Part shown: piece after piece, positions 59,701 to 64,000 of the stretch
How the letters are laid out: every line of letters starts with the position of its first letter
How positions within the stretch are numbered: the first letter of the stretch is position 1
Assembly: GCA_029582265.1 (NCBI GenBank)
Contig: CM055835.1
Span: 14,129,498 to 14,193,497 of the forward strand
Direction of reading: 5' to 3'
DNA: 64,000 nucleotides
Source: Zoroaster sp. YZ-2022
Taxonomy: Eukaryota > Echinodermata > Asteroidea > Forcipulatida > Zoroasteridae
Program-made: the position numbers and the translations under genes
The notes under the pieces: generated by a model
Told to the model about the DNA's origin: nothing
Database searches by the model: none
The model's input: only the letters and a program-made list of their open reading frames with translations

Positions 59701-62433
59701 TAAACAATAACATAAATAAATTTGCAAACATACAAAACACGAGACCGACCTTCGCCAAAGTCCTGCCGGGTTAAAGAGGATTGTTGTAGCTGCCAGAATT
59801 GTGTTTTCTATGAGCCTTGGCAGCGAATTTAATCATTTCACAGTTACATTTATTGTTAACGGACATCGAGGCCTACTGTATTTTCCTCTACTGCTAAAGA
59901 AAGCCAAACAAAAAGCAATGGGGCCCTGTATCGTTGCAAACGATCAGCGACGCAAATTGCAATGCCGAAAATGTAACCTGCCCGTCAAGTCGTAGCAGAA
60001 TTTTCAAGCAACCTATAACCATGGAGCTGGAGGAAGAAAATACCAACAGTACCGTTATGTTTAGTGTGTTTACCTTCCATCCAAGAGGGATTATCACATG
60101 CACAAAAGCGTCAACAATGGGCAAGAGGATAACTTCCTTTGATGTAGTTAATGAGCTGGCCTCAACTGAGCTTTCGAGGTTCACCGCGTTTTCACCCAGC
60201 TTTCACCGAGGACCAAACAAAAGATTTGTTTAACGGTGGTTTCACCGTGCATTCACGGTGCTCTCACACCGTGAAATGGGAACGAGCGCCGTGAAATTCA
60301 CGGAAAAAGTGCAATTCACCGAGCTTTCACGGTGCATTCACGGAGGAGATGTTCATAGTGTTAGAGGGTTTAAATGAACATACGTCTCCAAAAACCAATG
60401 TTGTACTTTCCCTTTACTTGTAACTTTTGTTTTCCCTTTTCACAAAAATATAAATTTGCAGATGAAAAACAAAATTTAAAGGAATCACAGGTGAAAAAAC
60501 GTCAAGCATACATGTACTGGTGATGCATCTTTAGTGATATTAAAGGGACAATACTATCACGATCATCAGGGCATGGAATTGGAGGGCTGCATGTACATGT
60601 AGTTTTAGGTTAACCCAGTGACTGAAAATAATACCCTGCATGATGAGGTCATATTACCGTTGCTGCTGCATAAACGAGACAGTAATTTTCAGTTACTGTG
60701 TTCATCTTAAACTAGGACACTAAAGTTGGGACGTTCGCTAAACTTTTTCAAATTCATGAAATGTGTAACAGGCCTGTGATTTCTCGGGATTCCTGATTTC
60801 AGGATTTTTTCAAATCGTCCTTTGCCTCATAATTTTCTTGAAAGAAGAGAAGTAGCCACAAAAGAAAGAAAGAAGTAGGCCTGTGTTGTGTCCAAACCTC
60901 TAGTTTCTTGTTGAGAGTCTGTAAATCCTCCAAAATTAAACATCCAGGAGGTTCAGGGTGCTTTGTCCTCTAGACCAAAGGGAGACCCAGGCCCGCTACC
61001 CACAGGAGGTTCAGGGGGCTTTGTCCTCTAGACCAAAGGGAAACCCCAGGCCCACTACCCACAGGAGGTTCAGGGGGCTTTGTCCTCTAGACCAAAGGGA
61101 AACCCCAGGCCTGCTACCCACAGGAGGTTCATGGTGCTTTGTCCTCTAGACCAAAGGGAAACCCCAGGCCTGCTACCCACAGGAGGTTCAGGGTGCTTTG
61201 TCCTCTAGACCAAAGGGAGACCCAGGCCCGCTACCCACAGGAGGTTCAGGGGGCTTTGTCCTCTAGACCAAAGGGAGACCCAGGCCAGCTACTCATTTTT
61301 CAGGATTTTTTCCCTTTGTCAAATCACACCCCTAGTATAAACGAATCATATGATTAAAAAATGGAACCTTCCATTTCCACGATATTTGTATACAATGTAA
61401 GTGCGACCAATGGGCCCACTATTATTATATCACAGTAAGTTCAACTGACAATTTATTTTTAATTTTAATACAACCAGAAATTTCGGATGATGTTTTGTGC
61501 CAGGATTGGATTTGTTTAACCCTCCTACAATCAGTGCAATTTTTGAAACAACCCATTCAGGCCACTCCAAGCCATTAGCTGTTACCAGTGGCCTCCTATG
61601 GTTACCCTTCTGTGCACTGTCACACCACTGAGATTGCAGGGTAAGGTGGTCTCCAATTGATACATTGCAGGCCATACTAATATGTTCAAACTTCAAAATT
61701 TACATTGGCCTTGGGTGGCACACAGTTGATTTTGTAAGATTACTTGGAAAGGACAGCAGGCTTGTACATTGTATACAAGGTTGGTGAAGAACATATTGAA
61801 AATTTAGTGGATCGGAGTGGCCTCGATGTGTAGTAGGGTTTAATCTGTACTTTTTTTTGTCTGAATCTGTATTGCCGTGTTTTGGATTATTTTCTGTCTT
61901 AAATACGGACATTCATCATGCTATGTATTAGTAATAACAATAATCGTTTAAACGTGTACACGGTCTGTGTCAAAACCTGTACACATTTCGCAAATTAAAT
62001 GGAAAATGCCAAGCCTGTAGGACACTGATTCCATACCCTGTTGAAAGTCTGCTCTGATCATGATGATATTTTTCCTTTATGTAGGATTTGAAGCTTTGCA
62101 TGGTGGAAGAACAGGAAGAGGAAGTGTACAGTACTACCATGTAATACTAATAGTGTGTTTATTCTGAGAAAAACCAGTGGTTTGACAACTCTGTAAAATG
62201 ATTTATGGTTACCATATAAAAAGTACCCTCAAGCATCATTTGTAAAAACCAATTTTGTTGTTTTATATGGCTCATTAAAATTGCATTCCAGGACAAAATG
62301 TATTTACTAAAAATACTACTGTTTATTTCCATTTTATGTGCAGGAATTCTCCAAAATATACCAGCAGTATTTTCCCAGTGGTGATGCAACGAAATTTGCC
62401 TCATTTGTGTTCAATGTCTTTGATGAAAACAAT
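23735..62433 (+). CDS. NCS1: Neuronal calcium sensor, NCS-1/frequenin-like, 3'-partial
   Basis: Four coding exons: 23735-23798, 27170-27194, 29247-29295 and 62344-62433, with junction phases 1, 0 and 0 for the last (phase 1 after exon 1, phase 2 after exon 2, phase 0 after exon 3) and GT-AG borders. Together they encode the first 76 residues. The N-terminus [11 protein letters not shown] carries the Gly-2 myristoylation signal of the family, used for calcium-dependent membrane attachment. [12 protein letters not shown] is the degenerate first EF-hand, where Cys-Pro prevents calcium binding in all family members. [13 protein letters not shown] begins the second EF-hand. This last block is closest to NCS-1/frequenin; EEF at the exon 3-4 junction is more like neurocalcin or VILIP, so the subfamily is likely but not certain. 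EF-hands 2 (rest), 3 and 4 must lie beyond position 64000. Intron 3 is about 33 kb and full of transposons. Confidence 0.93.
24391..24496. mobile_element. Short hairpin MITE
   Basis: 'aagaccatacaaaatggtaa' at the left pairs with its inverted copy at the right, giving about 28-bp arms around a 50-bp loop. The word 'tttgtatggtctt' recurs near 25563. Located in intron 1 of the NCS gene. Confidence 0.7.
24646..25032. mobile_element. TTAA-flanked MITE with GCTTG ends
   Basis: Ends GCTTGGGCAATA and GCTTGTGCAATA (11 of 12 match), each bordered by TTAA (24642-24645 and 25033-25036). The interior is rich in 'atatcgatat'-like words. No coding capacity. Confidence 0.75.
25037..27169. other. Intron 1 remainder, NCS gene
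   Basis: Contains TACATG runs near 25305-25335 and a copy at 25705-25835 of a dispersed repeat ('aagctgaaactttcatagg') also present at 12540-12665, 29107-29205 and 53720-53965. A short acidic Ser/Asp-rich open stretch at 25110-25220 could be an old transposon gene remnant but matches nothing I recognise. Confidence 0.4.
27195..29246. other. Intron 2, NCS gene
   Basis: Spacer with TACATG/GTACAT runs at 27945-28090 and repeat fragments at 28480-28620 and 29107-29205. No other gene recognised. Confidence 0.4.
29107..29205 (+). repeat. Dispersed repeat, empty-site paralogue
   Basis: Reads 'gatgaaactttcacagg', a middle 'ttgaaaactagagg' and 'taccaatgtagtaccttcc'. The sequence flanking the CACTA element at 55468-60360 is the same repeat split at exactly this middle, so this copy acts as an uninterrupted reference site. 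Partial copies also occur near 4062-4115, 12540-12665, 25705-25835, 51230-51360 and 53720-53965. Confidence 0.75.
29504..31065 (+). mobile_element. piggyBac-type element, internally deleted
   Basis: TTAA flanks both ends (29500-29503 and 31066-31069). Termini are CTCTTTCAATACC and CCCTTTCAATACC (12 of 13). Just inside the left end is a roughly 40-bp repeat in two copies with 'cgtcgacttt' hairpins (29517-29625), a usual position for transposase-binding sites. At 1.56 kb and with only an N-terminal gene remnant it is a non-autonomous derivative. It lies near the start of NCS intron 3. Confidence 0.85.
29823..30188 (+). pseudogene. piggyBac transposase N-terminal remnant
   Basis: Open frame of 121 residues starting [20 protein letters not shown]. 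It has an acidic Ser/Glu/Asp-rich region, then PGPSS and an Arg-Gly-rich stretch ([13 protein letters not shown]), a layout common at the N-terminus of piggyBac transposases. After about residue 82 the sequence ([14 protein letters not shown] onward) does not look like transposase, and no DDD catalytic domain is present. The identification depends mainly on the surrounding TTAA/TIR structure. Confidence 0.65.
32094..33099. mobile_element. TTAA-flanked TIR element carrying a P2X7-like gene fragment
   Basis: Termini AGTGTACCTAGAACCAGAAT and its inverted copy, with TTAA directly outside (32090-32093 and 33100-33103), total 1006 bp. Pairing resumes further in: 'catgacgtcaaaacgtgtaa' near 32298 matches 'catgacgtcacgacgtgtaa' read from the other strand near 32878. 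The enclosed minus-strand open frame at 32503-32766 looks like a captured host gene piece. No transposase is present. Confidence 0.75.
32503..32766 (-). pseudogene. P2X7 cytosolic-domain-like N-terminal fragment
   Basis: From ATG 32766 (accATGG context) 88 residues resemble the N-terminus of P2X7-like cytosolic-domain proteins common in marine invertebrates. There is a Ser-rich acidic lead, then EPYRFEPL, a Glu/Asp run ([11 protein letters not shown]) and DRLLNT. In that family the next residues start the zinc-coordinating Cys region; here the similarity stops exactly after DRLLNT with no splice donor, so the Cys domain is lost. The frame stays open for 28 more unrelated residues to 32416. 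The family assignment is from pattern memory. Confidence 0.55.
33824..34027. mobile_element. hAT-type MITE (CAGCGGCGTAGCCA ends)
   Basis: Both termini read CAGCGGCGTAGCCA. Flanking 8-mers CTGTTGAT (33816-33823) and CTGTTAAT (34028-34035) match at 7 of 8, as expected for an aged hAT duplication. The interior has G and C runs. 204 bp, no gene. Confidence 0.85.
34622..34873. mobile_element. TTAA-type MITE, left-truncated copy
   Basis: Homologous to 19468-19774 through 'acccaaatgtgcacacaggg', 'caatacaagacaatg' and 'ttgactgattttgaccct'. The right end (agaaggg|ttttaa) is decayed and the left terminus is missing. Confidence 0.7.
36068..36163. mobile_element. Short hAT-type MITE
   Basis: Ends CAGGGACGGATCC and CGCTGGTGGATCC share the inner GGATCC block. 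Flanking 8-mers GTTAATGT and ATTAATGT match at 7 of 8. Related by its ends to the element at 9158-9428. Confidence 0.6.
36292..36418 (+). repeat. Dispersed repeat, 'ggtctgaggc' family, copy 2
   Basis: Same block order as 11169-11337: 'aattccaatcgatccagca', 'aggtctgaggcgaca', 'ggagactagaaac', 'tttttggccttaa'. The intervening spacing differs (no TAA microsatellite). A third copy is at 52352-52440. Confidence 0.65.
38503..39582 (+). repeat. Left inverted arm of foldback
   Basis: Begins with the 33-nt hairpin and contains 'ttccgtaccggaagtgcatt', 'tgtaggtcgttacccactcc', 'gcgccctctagcgac' and 'gcgccctcttctgg'. It is the near-identical inverted copy of 43085-44153; the few differences seen are mostly single bases, so the arms are young or homogenised. 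Confidence 0.9.
41838..42058 (+). other. Run of three cTTCGg stem-loops
   Basis: Between 41978 and 42037 'gggcttcggccc', 'ttggcttcggtcaa' and 'tggacttcggtccta' follow each other at about 25-bp spacing. Each is a perfect or near-perfect stem closed by a cUUCGg-type tetraloop in RNA. No coding match for the surrounding open frame. Confidence 0.4.
42072..42187. repeat. Inverted repeat, 17-bp arms
   Basis: 'cccccagctcaatgttg' (42072-42088) and 'caacattgagctggggg' (42171-42187) enclose 82 bp, followed by a poly-G run. A small MITE-like hairpin; no target duplication assigned. Confidence 0.65.
42591..42850 (+). pseudogene. THAP-domain exon with a frameshift
   Basis: From ATG 42591 the frame [20 protein letters not shown] followed by HLFPSDPK matches the start of a THAP zinc finger: first Cys pair, then the (S)LHxFP block. 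It runs into a stop at 42707. In another frame, beginning near 42679, the rest of the same domain continues: [17 protein letters not shown], then [14 protein letters not shown] with the Cys-x2-His pair. A single-base loss near 42678 explains the break. THAP is a sequence-specific DNA-binding C2CH finger found in P-type and Kolobok transposases and in host regulators. A possible donor (GGC|gtaaaa near 42830) suggests this was a first coding exon. It sits in the spacer of the foldback region. A sequencing error could also cause the shift. Confidence 0.75.
44720..44857. repeat. Near-perfect palindrome, 69-bp arms
   Basis: The arms run from 'agcctttagtcaaggcg' to the centre 'ccaccacagcgctgtggtgg' and back out to 'cgccttgactaaaggct', with only a few mismatches and no loop. 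Pairing this long would form a cruciform. Located inside the hAT region, left of the gypsy element. Confidence 0.9.
45056..45194 (-). repeat. 3' LTR of the gypsy element
   Basis: 139 bp, TGTAATAAT...ATTATTACA. Differs from the 5' LTR at four sites, including two C/T changes. Confidence 0.95.
45195..45221 (-). other. Polypurine tract
   Basis: On the minus strand an A/G-only run ending AAAAGGGAGA abuts the 3' LTR directly, the standard plus-strand primer of LTR elements. Confidence 0.85.
45623..47699 (-). pseudogene. pol: Gypsy pol, second part: RT end, RNase H, integrase
   Basis: The open frame from 47699 down to 45798 (633 residues) continues RT after the stop codon at about 47709-47711. 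RNase H: SDAS (D132), IEKEL (E167/E169), TDHKP (D194) and ADALSR (D239). Integrase: zinc-binding HESH (345-348) with CEIC (378-381), then the catalytic triad D409, D462 and E498 with 35 residues between the last two. Near 45855-45885 the frame shifts by one base: the last residues of this frame (from about STVYTT) are out of frame, while the true C-terminal part ([12 protein letters not shown], then a terminal RRSGR-like [10 protein letters not shown]) continues in another frame to 45623. No chromodomain is visible. Confidence 0.93.
47712..49499 (-). pseudogene. gag-pol: Gypsy gag-protease-RT (first part), ends at internal stop
   Basis: Start taken at [10 protein letters not shown] (49499), just after the primer-binding site; an in-frame Met upstream lies inside the LTR and is ignored. 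About residues 1-215 form capsid-like gag. Two zinc knuckles follow at about 220-252 ([13 protein letters not shown] and [14 protein letters not shown]), the first with three instead of four residues before His. Protease carries FKLDTGAQ (catalytic Asp in DTG, about 313). RT runs from about residue 430, with [12 protein letters not shown] and the active-site box [10 protein letters not shown] (about 582-591). Gag, protease and RT share one frame without a frameshift signal. A TAG stop follows GVNAE, just after the RT active site, and then the frame resumes directly. Confidence 0.93.
49515..49532 (-). other. Primer-binding site, tRNA-Leu
   Basis: On the minus strand TGGTGTCAGAAGTGGGAT follows the 5' LTR without spacing. 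It is complementary to the 3' end of a leucine tRNA (CCCACTTCTGACA plus CCA, as in tRNA-Leu CAA). Confidence 0.88.
49533..49671 (-). repeat. 5' LTR of the gypsy element
   Basis: 139 bp, same ends as 45056-45194. Promoter, start site and poly(A) boundaries inside it were not resolved. Confidence 0.95.
49983..52351. other. NCS intron 3 spacer
   Basis: AT-rich with TACATG microsatellite runs near 50280-50430 and 51050, and a partial repeat copy at 51230-51360. No gene recognised. Confidence 0.4.
52352..52440 (-). repeat. Dispersed repeat, 'ggtctgaggc' family, copy 3
   Basis: Minus-strand reading gives 'tgggtctgaggcaacc', 'ggagaccataaatc' and 'attttttggcctaatcc', in the same order as copies at 11169 and 36292. 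Confidence 0.6.
52851..53390. repeat. Degenerate minisatellite ('tacatgtactgacattag')
   Basis: At least eight imperfect copies of a unit containing 'gtcacatac', 'tacatgtactgacatta' and 'aaaaataagt', with irregular spacing. It grades into plain TACATG repeats. Confidence 0.8.
53391..54932. other. NCS intron 3 spacer
   Basis: A GC-richer block at 53400-53620 has no recognisable coding match. A copy of the 'aagctgaaacttt...accttccctttaa' repeat is at 53720-53965. Confidence 0.4.
54933..55302 (-). repeat. tRNA-derived SINE, full length
   Basis: Minus strand: head 'ggccgagcggttgagtgc', B-box region 'gagttctaatccta', body 'ccctgagcaagacactt' and 'cacccaggagtataaatggg', then the tail with (ATT)n-like TAA repeats at 54933-54953. 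More diverged than the copies at 3383 and 8541. Confidence 0.8.
56251..56369 (-). repeat. SINE head fragment inside the CACTA element
   Basis: Minus strand: 'gtggccgagcggtctaga', B box 'gggttctaatcctgg' and 'gtccttgagcaagacactt'. The tail is missing. Confidence 0.75.
56676..58615. repeat. Dimeric satellite array inside the CACTA element
   Basis: Monomers share 'caaatttgctcattattctt', 'ggcttcatgta', 'gaaaattcaagacatgattc' and 'taataaaagcgttgtgattt'. The last word recurs near 56801, 57104, 57304, 57610, 57812, 58112 and 58321, i.e. alternating steps of about 303 and 203 bp. Long and short monomers therefore form a roughly 505-bp dimer present three and a half times. The long type carries an extra GC-rich insert with 'gtcgaccccaggccg'. 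Confidence 0.92.
60945..61296 (+). repeat. 58-59 bp minisatellite, 6 copies
   Basis: 'caggaggttcagg' recurs at 60945, 61003, 61062, 61121, 61180 and 61238. Units are over 90% alike and contain 'tttgtcctctagaccaaagg'. They stay open in one frame only partly, so no protein is called. Confidence 0.93.
61520..61838. mobile_element. TTAA-type MITE, CCCTCCTAC ends
   Basis: Left end CCCTCCTAC after TTAA (61516-61519). The right end reads GTAGTAGGG followed by TTTAA, one base longer than expected. Same terminal family as 17828-18163 and 19468-19774. Confidence 0.6.
62344..62433 (+). CDS. NCS1: NCS gene exon 4 (EF-hand 1 end to EF-hand 2 start)
   Basis: Exactly 30 codons between atgtgcag|GAA and AAT|gtaagt, phase 0 on both sides. 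It encodes [20 protein letters not shown] and then [10 protein letters not shown]. It follows directly on exon 3 (29247-29295, ending YLNQE). The next expected exon, completing the second EF-hand loop, is not found up to 64000. Confidence 0.93.
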
Positions 62434-62674
62434 GTAAGTACATATGTATATTCAGGATTATAAACATTTTTATTTTTATTTTTTATAATTGGTGTGTACC
62501 AATTTTCCAAGTAGAATGGAAACTGCATGTACAAGTGTAAACTACAAATTACTTTCAAATGAGGTATTTTATACATAAAACAAATACACGTAAAATGGGC
62601 AAAAACAAATATACGTATAAATTTCTGCTGTAAATGTGCATATTAGACTTTACTTGTGTTCTGATGTAAGAGTT

Positions 62675-62825
62675 GTATGCGTTCGAATCCTGTCCACAAC
62701 TGTGGTGCTTGTGTCCTTCACTTTAATTGCTTCTGTCAACCCAGGAGTTTTAAAATGGGTATTGGCAATAGAAGGGGAAGTAACTTGTGATAGACTGGCA
62801 TCCCATCCCAGTGGGGAATAACCCA
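62675..62825 (+). repeat. SINE body fragment, plus strand
   Basis: Contains the B box 'gcgttcgaatcctgt', 'gtgtccttcactttaattgc', 'caacccaggagt' and 'aaatgggtattgg', the order of the tRNA-SINE body, but with an unusual 3' part ('gtgatagactggcatccca'). Confidence 0.6.
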
Positions 62826-62991
62826 AAATTCAGAAACGGTACAAATCCCGAGAAAATATGGCTTGGGACAGACATAATACTCTGTTTGCTCAAGAATATA
62901 TTATCTTTTCTACCCTATTCATTAAAGCAATTCTGTTCTTTCTATCAAAGCAATCCTGTTCTTTCTATCGAAGCAATCATGCGCTTTTACA

Positions 62992-63017
62992 CACATACAC
63001 ACACACACACACACACA
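62992..63017. repeat. (CA)n microsatellite
   Basis: About 12 CA units with one interruption. Confidence 0.9.
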
Positions 63018-63458
63018 TATGGGTCAGTATTTGACTAGAGATACTAAGTCCTCTGAAAGGAGTGTTACTGATATGATTATATAAAATGGTTCTTATCAAA
63101 TAGATATGTTATAGTGGTGGGCAATTTGTTCAAATGTTGATTCTAGCAGTACAGGATTGGTTCAAAGGCATTAAAGACATATTATGGTAATTTCCCCAAT
63201 TGGAAATGATTGCACTTTAATTTTTGTTTTGGTTGTAAAGTGGATTAATCACAAAATATACCACAAAAAATGATTAACGCTGAAGTGTTTTCCATTTGAG
63301 CGAAATATAATGTGTAAATTGTTGTTACATGTAAATTTCTTTTTTGTAAAATTGATTTCTGTGTATCAAAAATGAGAATCTGTTTAACCTTTTTTTCAGA
63401 AACAGTAAAAGGAATTTCACTTTTTTTTTTTTTTACAGAAGTCCATAGGCTTGGGTAG

Positions 63459-63600
63459 TACCGTAATTTCCTGCGTATAAGACGCTCGGTGTATAAGGCG
63501 CATACCCCAGAATCGGGGGAATGTGATTAAAGTGTCAACGTACAAGGCGCACCGCCGTATAAGGCGCACCATGACCGCTCAGTAGTGCAGTGCATGCCAG
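63459..63600 (+). mobile_element. Left end of a DNA transposon (pogo/mariner-like)
   Basis: After a TA dinucleotide the sequence CCGTAATTTCCTGCGTATAA is followed by several 'gtataaggcgca' repeats. Such ends recur in Tc1/mariner-related elements. The right end is not in the window, so the class is tentative. The stretch to 64000 is GC-richer with no recognised gene. Confidence 0.4.
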
Positions 63601-64000
63601 AAGCGCTATAGCACGACCATGCCGCCACCACCACGCGCGCGTCGTACTAGGAAAGTAGTCTGGTTGCGGCCCAAGTGATCCCGCGGTGTTGTGCGTAATA
63701 CACTGTGATTAATAATCGAGGTGAAAAACAGACACGGCAAAAGTTGACAACCTTGCACACATCGCATAGAGACTTAGTCATTAGAAAGCGTTGTAGATAA
63801 AAATGCGCGATCGTGTACGATGTTGGGCATGCTATTTTTAGAAACAGGGGAATTCTGCTTTTGGTACGTCACACACGAGTGAGGTCTTTCGTGAGTATGT
63901 GAATGAATGCATGAAAATCTTGCGCTAACGACCTTCATTAGAAAACACGGCCGCTTTGTTAGGTTGAGGTCCACCGAAAGTTACACAAGCGGTAATCATC

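Larger units (their letters stand above)
55468..60360. mobile_element. CACTA (EnSpm-type) transposon, non-autonomous, 4.9 kb
   Basis: Both termini start CACTATGAACATCTCCTCCG and the outer 65 bp are near-perfect inverted copies. A 3-bp target duplication TTA lies outside (55465-55467 and 60361-60363). Subterminal regions (55480-55620 and 60170-60350) are crowded with 'ttcaccg/cggtgaa' motifs in both orientations, as in CACTA elements. The flanks join into one repeat copy, matching the uninterrupted paralogue at 29107-29205, which fixes the boundaries independently. Contains a SINE (56251-56369) and a satellite array (56676-58615). No transposase domain recognised. Confidence 0.9.

Noticed and set aside
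62084..62143. Possible extra exon of the NCS gene (after 'tttatgtag')
   Set aside because: Exons 3 and 4 already join in frame without it; the encoded residues do not fit the family and no good donor follows.
1..64000. CRISPR arrays, bacterial operons, rRNA
   Set aside because: No spacer-repeat periodicity of CRISPR type, no ribosome-binding sites and no rRNA-like conserved blocks; the gene structure is eukaryotic.

Overview
The window is animal nuclear DNA: intron-split genes with GT-AG borders, AT-rich spacers, and dense dispersed repeats and DNA transposons. The abundant TACATG runs, the frequent 'taggcctat' motif and the tRNA-derived SINEs suggest a marine invertebrate deuterostome, perhaps an echinoderm. 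The species is an inference and cannot be fixed from the sequence.

Layout. 1-7.7 kb: no recognisable gene, only SINEs and repeat fragments. 7.7-13.4 kb: two tandem, same-strand, two-exon genes for small secreted proteins. They share a first exon and a phase-0 intron but have unrelated second exons; the second gene ends in a long Glu-Ser-Ser-Gly-His pentapeptide array. 14.8-22.3 kb (minus): a complete eight-exon gene for NELF-E, the RNA-binding subunit of the negative elongation factor, with its last coding segment tandemly repeated into the 3' UTR. 22.3-22.8 kb: a divergent 60-aa single-pass membrane protein sharing the NELF-E promoter region. 23.7 kb to beyond the right edge: a neuronal calcium sensor (NCS-1/frequenin-like) gene; four coding exons are visible and exons 3 and 4 are about 33 kb apart.

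That 33-kb intron is a nest of mobile DNA. It holds a piggyBac remnant (29.5-31.1 kb), a TTAA-flanked element carrying a P2X7-like gene fragment (32.1-33.1 kb), hAT-type MITEs, a probable hAT element (36.6-50.0 kb) invaded by a complex foldback repeat (37.7-44.2 kb) and by a near-complete Ty3/gypsy retrotransposon (45.06-49.67 kb), a frameshifted THAP-domain exon, and a CACTA transposon (55.5-60.4 kb) carrying a dimeric satellite array. Upstream introns and spacers hold a MULE-like foldback and several TTAA-flanked MITEs.

The recognised host genes act in promoter-proximal pausing (NELF-E) and calcium signalling (NCS). The two secreted genes are not assigned to a known family and are the best candidates here for something undescribed. 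The mobile elements show several verifiable insertion signatures: target duplications, TIR pairs and one paralogous empty site.
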